Source: JACQAP01 sp035548375
GTDB taxonomy: Bacteria > Pseudomonadota > Gammaproteobacteria > Burkholderiales > JACQAP01
NCBI GenBank assembly: GCA_035548375.1
Contig: DASZTG010000044.1
Span: forward strand, 160,141-224,140
Direction: 5' to 3'
DNA length: 64,000 nucleotides
Shown: positions 6,768 through 14,861 of the stretch, one piece after another
Layout of the letters: each line of letters opens with the position of its first letter
Numbering within the stretch: position 1 is the stretch's first letter
The notes under the pieces: generated by a model
Seen by the model: the letters and a program-made list of their open reading frames with translations, nothing else
The model's database searches: none
Told to the model about the DNA's origin: nothing
Position numbers and translations under genes: made by a program

Positions 6768-9008
6768 ATGGGAGGCGGCTTGAAGAAGCACCTGGTGCGT
6801 ATCGCGCTCGGGCTGGTGGTGGTTCTCGCCTTTGCCGGACACGCCGGTCGCTACTACCAGATCCCGTTCATCGACCGGTTCGAGAACATCGTCTACGACG
6901 CCCGGTTGCGGCTGACGATGTCGAACAAGGTCGATCCGCGCATCGTCATCATCGACATCGACGAGAAGAGCCTGGCCATCGAAGGGCGATGGCCCTGGCG
7001 TCGCGACAAGCTGGGGGCCCTGCTCGACCAGCTTTTCGATCGCTACAAGGTCGGCATAGTCGGTTTCGACGTCGTCTTCGCCGAACGCGACGAGAGTTCC
7101 GGCCTGGGCATCCTGCGCGAGCTGGCGCAAAAGGAACTGAAGGGCGACGCGCGCTACGAAGCCGTCCTCAAGGAAGTGGCGCCGCAACTCGAGTACGACC
7201 AGGTATTCGCCGACAAGCTGAAGGGACGCGCGGTCGTGCTCGGGTACTACTTTTCCGACGTGAAGTCCGAGGATGGCAAGGGACGTACCTCCGGCGTGAT
7301 CCCGAAGCCTGTGCTGCCGTCCGGAACCTTCAAGGGCAAGAACATCGCATTCACCAGCTGGGCGGGCTACGGCGGCAATCTCGGGGAATTCCAGGCTGCC
7401 GCTGCAAGCGGCGGGCACTTCAATCCCTTGCCGGATGATGACGGGGTTACACGGCGCGTCCCGATGCTGGCGGAATATGAAGGCGCCTACTACGAGTCGC
7501 TGTCGATGGCAGTCATTCGACTGGGCCTGGGCCTGCCGCAGGTCGTCCCCGGGTTCCCGAGCGACAAATTCTGGTCCAAGGACTATCCCGGCCTCGAATG
7601 GATAGACGTCGGATCGGTGCGCGTGCCGGTCGATAACCTCGTCTCCGCGCTCGTTCCCTATCGGGGCAGGCAGGGAAGCTTCAAATACATATCCGCGACC
7701 GATGTCCTGCACGGCAATACGCCGGTCGATGAGCTGAAGAACAAGATCATCCTGGTCGGTACGACCGCGCCGGGCTTGTACGATTTGCGCGCCGCGCCGG
7801 TCGCGAACGTCTATCCCGGGGTCGAAATCCACGCCAACCTGATCGCCGGAATGCTCGATGGGACCATCAAGCAGCGCCCACCCTATGTGCTGGGGGCGGA
7901 GGTGGTACTGCTCCTGCTCTGCGGCATCGGCATGGCGCTGATCCTGCCCATGATCAATCCGCTGAAGGCCACGCTGCTGACGGTCGTGGTAATTGGCGCG
8001 GTATTCGCTACCAACGTACTGGTCTGGACGCAAGGCAACCTGGTCCTGCCGCTGGCTTCCGGGCTATTGATGATCATCATGCTGTTTGCACTGAACATGT
8101 CTTACGGATTCTTCGTGGAGTCGCGCGCGAAACGGCAAATCACCGGCCTGTTTGGGCAGTATGTGCCGCCTGAATTGGTCGACGAGATGAGCAATGACCC
8201 GGAAGCATTTTCGATGGAAGGCGAAAGCCGGGAGTTGTCCGTCCTGTTCACCGACGTCCGCGGATTCACCACCATCTCCGAGGGTCTCGATCCCAAGGAG
8301 TTGTCCAAGTTGATGAACGAATTCCTGACGCCGCTGACGCGCGTGATCTACAAGCATCGCGGAACCATCGACAAGTACATGGGCGATTGCATCATGGCAT
8401 TCTGGGGCGCCCCCCTGCACGACTCCAATCATGCGCGAAACGCGGTGATGGCCGGTCTGGAAATGCACAAGGTGCTGGACGAACTGCAGCCGCATTTCAA
8501 GGAACGCGGCTGGCCGCCGATACTCATCGGCGTGGGCGTGAATAGCGGGCGCATGAGCGTGGGCAACATGGGCTCCGAAATCCGCCTCGCCTATACGGTG
8601 ATGGGAGATGCGGTGAATCTTGCCTCGCGGCTGGAGGGCATAACCAAGCTGTACGGCGCCAAAATGATCGTGGGCGAAGACACGCGTACCGCCGTTCCCG
8701 AAGTGGTGTTCCGGGAACTGGACAAGGTCAAGGTCAAGGGCAAGGAGGCGCCAGTCGCCATTTTCGAGGCGGTCGGACTGGCCGGCGAGCTCGAAAAACC
8801 CGTGCAGGACGAGCTGAAACTGTGGGGCCAGGCGCTCAAGCTATACCGGACGCGCGACTGGGATATGGCAGAATTGCAACTGATCAATCTGACAAAGATG
8901 AATCCCGGCAGCGGGCTTTATCGTTTGTTTCTCGAGCGAATCGCGCACTTGCGCCGCAATCCCCCGGAACCCGGATGGGATGGTTCCTGGAAACTAGAAA
9001 CGAAATAG
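6768..9008 (+). CDS. CHASE2-domain class III adenylate cyclase
   Basis: A 746-residue membrane cyclase built like the kinase upstream: a helix at about 9-26, a CHASE2 sensor (about 35-365), three helices (about 374-393, 400-420, 426-446) and a cyclase domain (about 486-660). The metal-binding aspartates are Asp496 (LFTDVRGF) and Asp540 (YMGDCIMAF). Lys536 and Thr610 are the residues expected to read adenine, and Asn617 and Arg621 (NLASR) complete the site, so cAMP is the predicted product. A helical tail of about 80 residues follows. The ATG at 6768 is used here, but GGAGG at 6771-6775 sits just ahead of a TTG at 6780, which may be the true start. The shared CHASE2 layout suggests the kinase and the cyclase respond to the same kind of signal. 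Confidence 0.9.
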   Translation: MGGGLKKHLVRIALGLVVVLAFAGHAGRYYQIPFIDRFENIVYDARLRLTMSNKVDPRIVIIDIDEKSLAIEGRWPWRRDKLGALLDQLFDRYKVGIVGFDVVFAERDESSGLGILRELAQKELKGDARYEAVLKEVAPQLEYDQVFADKLKGRAVVLGYYFSDVKSEDGKGRTSGVIPKPVLPSGTFKGKNIAFTSWAGYGGNLGEFQAAAASGGHFNPLPDDDGVTRRVPMLAEYEGAYYESLSMAVIRLGLGLPQVVPGFPSDKFWSKDYPGLEWIDVGSVRVPVDNLVSALVPYRGRQGSFKYISATDVLHGNTPVDELKNKIILVGTTAPGLYDLRAAPVANVYPGVEIHANLIAGMLDGTIKQRPPYVLGAEVVLLLLCGIGMALILPMINPLKATLLTVVVIGAVFATNVLVWTQGNLVLPLASGLLMIIMLFALNMSYGFFVESRAKRQITGLFGQYVPPELVDEMSNDPEAFSMEGESRELSVLFTDVRGFTTISEGLDPKELSKLMNEFLTPLTRVIYKHRGTIDKYMGDCIMAFWGAPLHDSNHARNAVMAGLEMHKVLDELQPHFKERGWPPILIGVGVNSGRMSVGNMGSEIRLAYTVMGDAVNLASRLEGITKLYGAKMIVGEDTRTAVPEVVFRELDKVKVKGKEAPVAIFEAVGLAGELEKPVQDELKLWGQALKLYRTRDWDMAELQLINLTKMNPGSGLYRLFLERIAHLRRNPPEPGWDGSWKLETK

Positions 9009-9012
9009 GGCG

Positions 9013-9777
9013 ATGCAGATCAGGATACTCGGCTGCAGCGGAGGCATCGGTGGGAATCTTCGCACCACCTCGATGCTGCTCGACAGTGACATTCTGGTGG
9101 ATGCCGGCACCGGCGTCGGAGACTTGAGCATCACCGAGCTGCTGAAGATCGACCACGTTTTCCTGACGCACTCCCACCTCGATCACATCACGTCGTTGCC
9201 GTTCCTGGTCGACACCGTCGGCCCGATGCGCGAAATGCCCATCACGGTTCATTGCGCCGAACCAACCCGCAAGATTCTGCAGGATCACATTTTCAACTGG
9301 AAGGTCTGGCCGGACTTCACGGAGATCCCCAGCAAGGCGACTCCCTGCCTGAGATATTCGACTTTTTCCGTCGGCGACCTGGTCGATGTGGGGGGGCGCA
9401 GGATAACGGTATTGCCGGCGAACCACGTGGTGCCCGCCGTCGGATTCCAGTTCGATAGCGGCGAGGCGAGCCTGGTATTCACTGGCGACACCACGATGAA
9501 CGATGCGTTGTGGATCGAGGTGAACAAGATCGCCAACCTGCGCTACCTGATCATCGAAACCGCTTTTCCGAACATGGAAAAGGAATTGGCGATCGCTTCC
9601 AAGCACCTTTGCCCGAGCATGCTTGCCGAGGAGCTTTCCAAGCTTCAGCGTTCGACCCGGGTTTTCGTGACCCACCTCAAGCCCGGAGCGGGAACGCTTA
9701 CGATGCAGGAAGTGGAGGAATGCGCTGAACGCTACAACCCGCGCATGCTTTCGAACGGACAGGTGTTCAAGTTTTGA
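9013..9777 (+). CDS. Metallo-beta-lactamase-fold protein, class II cAMP phosphodiesterase-like
   Basis: A 254-residue metallohydrolase starting 4 bp after the cyclase stop. The metal-binding motif is THSHLDHI (around residue 57), with a further histidine in ANHV, the bridging aspartate in FTGDTT and a last histidine in VTHLKPG. The segment KHLCPSMLAEELSKL matches the family of class II cyclic-nucleotide phosphodiesterases (yeast PDE1, bacterial CpdP) better than that of generic beta-lactamase-fold enzymes. Placed directly behind an adenylate cyclase, it most simply degrades cAMP, closing the loop. Activity on cAMP is inferred from family and context; another phosphodiester substrate is possible. 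Confidence 0.8.
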   Translation: MQIRILGCSGGIGGNLRTTSMLLDSDILVDAGTGVGDLSITELLKIDHVFLTHSHLDHITSLPFLVDTVGPMREMPITVHCAEPTRKILQDHIFNWKVWPDFTEIPSKATPCLRYSTFSVGDLVDVGGRRITVLPANHVVPAVGFQFDSGEASLVFTGDTTMNDALWIEVNKIANLRYLIIETAFPNMEKELAIASKHLCPSMLAEELSKLQRSTRVFVTHLKPGAGTLTMQEVEECAERYNPRMLSNGQVFKF

Positions 9778-9861
9778 AGGTCCCGCGGCGCTCTTTTCCG
9801 GCGACGTGATCTCAAGCCGCATCGGAATGCAGCAGCCGCAAATGGAAGAAGGATAGCCGCC

Positions 9862-12240
9862 ATGAGCACAGTCTTAGAGACCAAGCCACAGGCCGGGCAA
9901 AACCTGGCCGAGATGAGCCACAAGCTGGAGTTCCAGAAGAGGCTCCAGGCCGTCACGAACAAGATCCATGCGACCACCAACATCGACGAAATCATGCTCG
10001 AGTTGTCGCAAGACATCTGCTCGCTGTTCGAGGCCGAGCGTCTGACGATCTACGTCCTCTCGGAGGACCGGTCATCGATCATCTCGAAGGTGAAAACCGG
10101 GCTCTCGTCGTTCAAGGATCTGAAGCTGCCGATCAACGAGCAGAGCATCGCGGGCTTCGTCGCGCTGTCCAAGAAGCTGATCAATATTCGCGACGTATAC
10201 GACGACAACGAGCTGCGCGCGCACAACCCGAACCTGAAATTTTTGAAGGAAGTGGACAAGCGCACGGGGTTTCGCACCAAGCAGATGCTGGTCGTGCCCG
10301 TGACCGATAGCGGGAGCGGCGAATTGATCGGCGTCATCCAGGTCATCAATTCCAAATCGGGCCAGCCGTTTTCCACGATCGCGGAAGAAGGCGCGGCCAA
10401 CTTGTGCGAGACGCTGGAAATCGCTCTGCGCCAGCGCAGCCGCCCGGCGGCGATGCTGCGCGGAAAGTACGACTACCTGGTGACCAACGCCGTGCTGTCC
10501 GCGGAAGAAATGGAATTGGCGACACGGTCGGCCCGCCGCAAGAACCTCGACATCGAGGACGTCCTGATCGACGAGTTCCAGGTCAAGCCTCCCGCGATCG
10601 GCGAGGCGCTTTCGCAGTTCTTCAAGGTCCCGTACGAATCCTTCAAGGCGGATCGCGTGAAGCCGCTCGACCTGCTGAAGAACCTCAAGCGGGATTTCGT
10701 CGAAAGCAGCCTCTGGGTGCCGATCGAGGACGTCAAGGAAGGACTGATCGTCCTGACGACCGACCCGGAAAAAGTGCGCGCGTCCAAGGTCGTCAGCAAC
10801 ATCTTTCCCAAGCACAAGATCGTCTTCAAGGTGTGCACGCACCGCGAGTTCAAGGCAACGCTGGATCAGTTGTTCGGCGCGGATGCAGGCGACACTTCCT
10901 CCATCGGTGAATTGCTCTCCACCATGGACGAAGAGGGCGACGAGGACGGAGGTGGGAACGACGACGCCTCGCTTGCGCAGGACAATGAGCTGGTCAAGCT
11001 CGTCAACAAGATCATCGTGGACGCCTACCACCAGGGCGCGTCCGACATCCACATCGAACCTTATCCCGGCAAAGGCAAGACGGAAGTGCGCTTCCGCAAG
11101 GACGGCACCTTGCAGAACTACATCTCGGTTCCGGCGAGCTATCGCCAGGCGATTGCCGCGCGCCTGAAGATCATGTGCGATCTCGACATCGCCGAAAAGA
11201 GGAAGCCGCAGGACGGCAAGATCAAGTTCAAGAAGTTCGGGCCGCTCGACATCGAGTTGCGGGTCGCGACGATCCCGTCGGCGGGCGGTGTCGAGGACAT
11301 CGTGATGCGTATCCTGGCTGCGGGCGAGCCGATTCCAATCGACAAGCTCGGCCTGTCGCAGCGCAACGTCGGCATCCTCAAGGAAACCGTAAGCAAGCCT
11401 TACGGGCTGTTCTTCGTCTGCGGGCCGACCGGTTCCGGCAAGACGACGACCTTGCACTCGGTGCTCGGTTACCTGAACACGCCCGAGACCAAGATCTGGA
11501 CGGCGGAGGATCCCGTCGAAATCACGCAAAAGGGCCTGCGCCAGGTGCAGATGAATCCCAAGGCGGGGTTGACGTTTGCCGTTGCGATGAAAGCCTTCCT
11601 GCGGGCCGATCCGGACATCATCATGGTCGGCGAAATGCGCGACAAGGAAACCACGTCGACCGGCATCGAAGCCTCGCTGACAGGCCACCTCGTATTCGCA
11701 ACCCTCCACACGAACAGCGCGCCGGAGTCCATTATTCGCCTGCTGGACATGGGCATGGATCCATTCAATTTCGCCGATGCATTGCTGGGCATCCTCGCGC
11801 AGCGTCTTGCCAAGCGCCTTTGCTCGAAGTGCAAGGCGCCGCACGTCGCGACCCAGGAGGAGCTCAAGGCCATCCTCGAGGAATACAGCGTCGAGCTGCG
11901 CAATACGGAACAATGGAAGAAGGATCCCAAGGCCGCTTACGAAGCCGTGTACCGCGACTGGGTGAAGATGTTCGCCGACGAAAAGGGCCAGTTCACGCTC
12001 TATACGCCGGTCGGTTGCGATACCTGCGGCGGCTCCGGCTACAAGGGTCGGGTCGGCTTGCACGAATTGCTTGTCGGCAGCGATGCGGTGAAGAAGCACA
12101 TCCAGGAGCATGCGCGGGTTGCCGAGATCGTCGCCACGGCGCTTGCGGAAAACATGCGCACCCTGAAGCAGGACGGAATCGAAAAGGTATTGCAAGGCGT
12201 GACCGACATGCTCCAGGTCAGGGCAGTCTGCATCAAGTAG
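9862..12240 (+). CDS. GAF-MshEN-type PilB/GspE family secretion ATPase
   Basis: A 792-residue hexameric-ATPase homologue. An N-terminal GAF domain (about 25-190) precedes a region like the N-terminal GspE/MshE domain (about 200-340), then an acidic linker (about 355-370) and the ATPase core. Walker A is GPTGSGKT (521-528), Walker B is in PDIIMVGEMRD, and the arginine and histidine boxes (LRADPD, TLHTN) are present. Four cysteines at 654, 657, 719 and 722 form the zinc site of PilB/GspE. Assembly ATPases of type IV pili and type II secretion normally have no GAF domain. GAF domains bind small ligands such as cyclic nucleotides, and MshEN domains of this family can bind c-di-GMP. Usual partners such as pilC and pilD are absent, so this is probably a stand-alone paralogue. 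Confidence 0.85.
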   Translation: MSTVLETKPQAGQNLAEMSHKLEFQKRLQAVTNKIHATTNIDEIMLELSQDICSLFEAERLTIYVLSEDRSSIISKVKTGLSSFKDLKLPINEQSIAGFVALSKKLINIRDVYDDNELRAHNPNLKFLKEVDKRTGFRTKQMLVVPVTDSGSGELIGVIQVINSKSGQPFSTIAEEGAANLCETLEIALRQRSRPAAMLRGKYDYLVTNAVLSAEEMELATRSARRKNLDIEDVLIDEFQVKPPAIGEALSQFFKVPYESFKADRVKPLDLLKNLKRDFVESSLWVPIEDVKEGLIVLTTDPEKVRASKVVSNIFPKHKIVFKVCTHREFKATLDQLFGADAGDTSSIGELLSTMDEEGDEDGGGNDDASLAQDNELVKLVNKIIVDAYHQGASDIHIEPYPGKGKTEVRFRKDGTLQNYISVPASYRQAIAARLKIMCDLDIAEKRKPQDGKIKFKKFGPLDIELRVATIPSAGGVEDIVMRILAAGEPIPIDKLGLSQRNVGILKETVSKPYGLFFVCGPTGSGKTTTLHSVLGYLNTPETKIWTAEDPVEITQKGLRQVQMNPKAGLTFAVAMKAFLRADPDIIMVGEMRDKETTSTGIEASLTGHLVFATLHTNSAPESIIRLLDMGMDPFNFADALLGILAQRLAKRLCSKCKAPHVATQEELKAILEEYSVELRNTEQWKKDPKAAYEAVYRDWVKMFADEKGQFTLYTPVGCDTCGGSGYKGRVGLHELLVGSDAVKKHIQEHARVAEIVATALAENMRTLKQDGIEKVLQGVTDMLQVRAVCIK

Positions 12241-12278
12241 TCGCTCCGCGTGCATCGTTTCCACAGCGAAAATCACCC

Positions 12279-13916
12279 ATGAGCGAGCCGACATCGGATG
12301 AACTCTTCCGCCGACTGGAAGAGCTCAACGAAGTCGGCATCTCGCTGTCGAGGGTCAAGGATACCAATCGCCTGCTGGAGGCGATCCTGGTCGCGGCGAA
12401 GAAAATCACCAACGCCGACGGCGGCACGCTGTACCGGGTCGATTCCGACAAGAATCTCGTTCACTTCGAAATTCTTCGCACCGACTCGCTGAAAATCGCG
12501 ATGGGCGGGACCACGGGCGTAGAGGTTCCGTTCTATCCGGTCCGGCTCCACGACGACGATGGGCGTCCGAACAATTCCATGGTCGTCGCCTACTCGGTCC
12601 TGCACGACGAGACCGTCAACATCGCCGATGCCTATGCGGCAAAAGGCTTCGATTTTTCCGGGACCAAGAGCTTCGACGCGAAGACGGGTTATCGATCGGA
12701 GTCCTTCCTGACCGTGCCGATGAAAAACCACGAGGACGAAATCATCGGCGTGCTGCAGTTGATCAACGCCAAGGACAGGCAGAGCGGACGTACCGTGCCG
12801 TTTTCCATTGCCGACCAGCGTCTCGCGGAATCACTGGCATCCCAGGCTGCCGTGGCGCTCACGAACCGCCAGCTCATCGACCAGTTGGAAAGATTGTTCG
12901 AATCGTTCATCAGCCTGATCAATGCCGCGATCGACGACAAGTCGCCTTACACCGGCGGGCACTGCCAGCGGGTTCCTACGCTCACGATGATGCTGGCGGA
13001 GGCAGTGAACGAAACGAAGGAAGGCCCCCTGGCTGGCTTCGAGATGACGGACAAGGATCGCTACGAGCTGAAGATCGCCGGTCTTCTGCATGACTGCGGA
13101 AAGGTGACTACGCCGGTCCACGTGGTGGACAAGTCGACCAAGCTGCAGACGATATTCGACCGCATAGCGTTGATCGATACTCGCTTCGAAATAGTCAAGC
13201 GCGACGCTGAGATCGCGAGGCTGAAGTCAAGGCTTGCAGCGCCAGACAATCGAACCGGCGAGTGGGACAAGGCCGATCGCGAGCTCAAGGCCAGGATTCG
13301 GCAAATAGACGAAGACCGGCAATTCCTGCGCTTCTGCAATTTCGGCTCGGAAGCCATGCGCGATGAAGACCAGCAGCGCGTGCGGGAGATATCGCGCGCC
13401 TATCGCTGGCGCGATGCCGATGGCAATGAAACGGATTTCCTGACGGTGGACGAGGTCAACAACCTGACCATACGCTCGGGAACGCTCACGCCCGAAGAGC
13501 GCCAGGTGATCAATCACCATATCGAAGTCACCATCAAGATGCTCGAGTCGCTGCCTTGGCCGAGGCACCTCAAAAACGTGGCCGAATACGCCGGCGGACA
13601 CCACGAACGCATGGACGGCAAGGGCTACCCGCGCGGACTAACGCGGGACCAGATGTCGGTGCAGGCAAGGGTCATGGGCATCGCGGACATCTTCGAAGCG
13701 CTCACGGCGAAGGACCGCCCGTACAAGAAAGGCAAGACGCTCACCGAGTCACTGCAGATCCTGGGCAAGTTCCGGCTCAACGGCCATATCGACCCCGACC
13801 TGTTCGACGTTTTCGTGCGCAGCAAGGTCTATCTGAAATATGCCGAACAATTTCTGGATCCGGACCAGATAGACGAGGTCGATGAAACCAACCTCCCTGG
13901 CTATCAGCATCGGTGA
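12279..13916 (+). CDS. GAF-HD-GYP domain protein, probable c-di-GMP phosphodiesterase
   Basis: A 545-residue soluble protein with an N-terminal GAF domain (about 15-195) and an HD-GYP domain (about 205-530). The catalytic residues are present: HD at 271-272 (LLHDCGK), the later HH of AGGHHERMDGKGYP (441 onward) and GYP at 449-451. HD-GYP enzymes hydrolyse c-di-GMP to GMP. Between the HD motif and the rest of the domain lies an unusual insert of about 110 residues (about 285-400), charged and mostly helical in character. The true start is the ATG at 12279, 38 bp after the ATPase gene; a longer frame that runs back through that gene is an artefact. Its GAF domain matches the ATPase in position, so the two may share a ligand. 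Confidence 0.88.
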   Translation: MSEPTSDELFRRLEELNEVGISLSRVKDTNRLLEAILVAAKKITNADGGTLYRVDSDKNLVHFEILRTDSLKIAMGGTTGVEVPFYPVRLHDDDGRPNNSMVVAYSVLHDETVNIADAYAAKGFDFSGTKSFDAKTGYRSESFLTVPMKNHEDEIIGVLQLINAKDRQSGRTVPFSIADQRLAESLASQAAVALTNRQLIDQLERLFESFISLINAAIDDKSPYTGGHCQRVPTLTMMLAEAVNETKEGPLAGFEMTDKDRYELKIAGLLHDCGKVTTPVHVVDKSTKLQTIFDRIALIDTRFEIVKRDAEIARLKSRLAAPDNRTGEWDKADRELKARIRQIDEDRQFLRFCNFGSEAMRDEDQQRVREISRAYRWRDADGNETDFLTVDEVNNLTIRSGTLTPEERQVINHHIEVTIKMLESLPWPRHLKNVAEYAGGHHERMDGKGYPRGLTRDQMSVQARVMGIADIFEALTAKDRPYKKGKTLTESLQILGKFRLNGHIDPDLFDVFVRSKVYLKYAEQFLDPDQIDEVDETNLPGYQHR

Positions 13917-14114
13917 CAAAGTGCGGCAGTTACTGACAGTTGATCCCATTTGGCTGGTCCGGCCGGAGGGCTGAATGAGGTTGGCCTGTTTGGCGAAACG
14001 ACCGGCCAATCGACTGAATGCAGGAAGGCAAGGCCGTCTTAAGCTCTTGTTAGTTAATGATAGTTGGATTTGTGATCCGCTGGTCCGCATGGGCGCGATG
14101 GCGTCGCAGGACTC

Positions 14115-14130
14115 TGGCATAGGGATTGCG
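14115..14130 (+). promoter_or_regulatory. Sigma-54 (-24/-12) promoter of the pilin gene
   Basis: TGGCATAGGGATTGCG matches the consensus TGGCACG-N4-TTGCW, with GG and GC exactly 12 bp apart. It ends 61 bp before the pilin start, and pilin genes are classic RpoN/PilR targets in Pseudomonas and relatives. The transcription start would be near 14141. No enhancer-binding site was identified upstream. Confidence 0.7.
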
Positions 14131-14191
14131 AAGTAGGCCTCGAACACTCGAACCACGGAGTGTTTGTCCATCCACCATCAAGGAGTTTTCC

Positions 14192-14707
14192 ATGAAGGCC
14201 GTACAAAAGGGTTTTACCCTGATCGAACTGATGATCGTTGTCGCGATCATCGGTATTCTGGCAGCGGTTGCGTTGCCGGCGTACCAGGACTACACCGCTC
14301 GCGCCAAGATGTCCGAAGCTATCCTGGCCGCGTCGGCTTGCCGTACCAGCATTACTGAAACCATCCAATCGACGGCGACCATGCCTTCCACTGGCGGCAA
14401 CTGGGGTTGCGAGTCGAAGAACGGCACGCAAGTGTCCAAATACGTGCAATCGATCGAAACCAACGCCGGCGGCGCGATTCGCGTCCAGGTCGTAGGTATC
14501 AACAGCACGGTCAACAACAAGTATATCGTTCTGCTGCCTTGGCAAGATGCTGCCGGCACGGTAGCGCCCGGCGCGGGCAGCGCGATCGCGCGTTGGGACT
14601 GCGGTCCGGACGTTTCGGGCAACGGTGGCGTTGATATCAGCAAATACCTGCCGGGCTCCTGCCGTGTGTCCATCTCGGGCCAGAGCGGATTCGCTTCCAG
14701 CACCTAA
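14192..14707 (+). CDS. pilA: Type IV major pilin
   Basis: A 171-residue prepilin. The short leader MKAVQKG is cut before Phe by prepilin peptidase, followed by the conserved hydrophobic helix with Glu5 (FTLIELMIVVAIIGILAAV). Cysteines near the C-terminus (WDC...GSC) would form the usual D-region disulfide, and a second pair (ACRTS, WGCES) lies in the middle. AAGGAG at 14180-14185 is well placed. The chain ends in ASST, and an O-antigen-ligase-like gene follows, as in Pseudomonas group I pilins that are glycosylated on a C-terminal serine. A sigma-54 promoter lies upstream and a strong terminator downstream, so it is a single-gene transcript. It assembles into pili in the periplasm and outside the cell. 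Confidence 0.93.
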   Translation: MKAVQKGFTLIELMIVVAIIGILAAVALPAYQDYTARAKMSEAILAASACRTSITETIQSTATMPSTGGNWGCESKNGTQVSKYVQSIETNAGGAIRVQVVGINSTVNNKYIVLLPWQDAAGTVAPGAGSAIARWDCGPDVSGNGGVDISKYLPGSCRVSISGQSGFASST

Positions 14708-14758
14708 GTTCTACGTATTGTCGAGGGCGGGCCGCGTAGCGGTCTGACTATCGAATCG

Positions 14759-14789
14759 AGAAGGCGCCTCCGGGCGCCTTCTTCGTTTT
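14759..14789 (+). terminator. Rho-independent terminator of pilA
   Basis: Perfect 10-bp stem AGAAGGCGCC / GGCGCCTTCT (14759-14768 and 14773-14782) with a TCCG loop, followed by a T-rich tail (TCGTTTT). It lies 52 bp after the pilin stop. Confidence 0.9.
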
Positions 14790-14861
14790 GGTAGTTGGCT
14801 AATATCGTTGATTGCTTCCTGAATCTTGGAGCACAGAGAATAAAATCGCTTCGAATCTGAA

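Noticed and set aside
11175..12278. N-terminal extension of the HD-GYP frame through the secretion-ATPase gene
   Set aside because: Out-of-frame reading of the ATPase gene; the GAF domain of the HD-GYP protein begins right after the ATG at 12279.
13981..14009. Inverted repeat TTGGCC / GGCCAA between the HD-GYP gene and pilA as a terminator
   Set aside because: Arms of only 6 bp with a 17-base loop and no T-run; likely chance.
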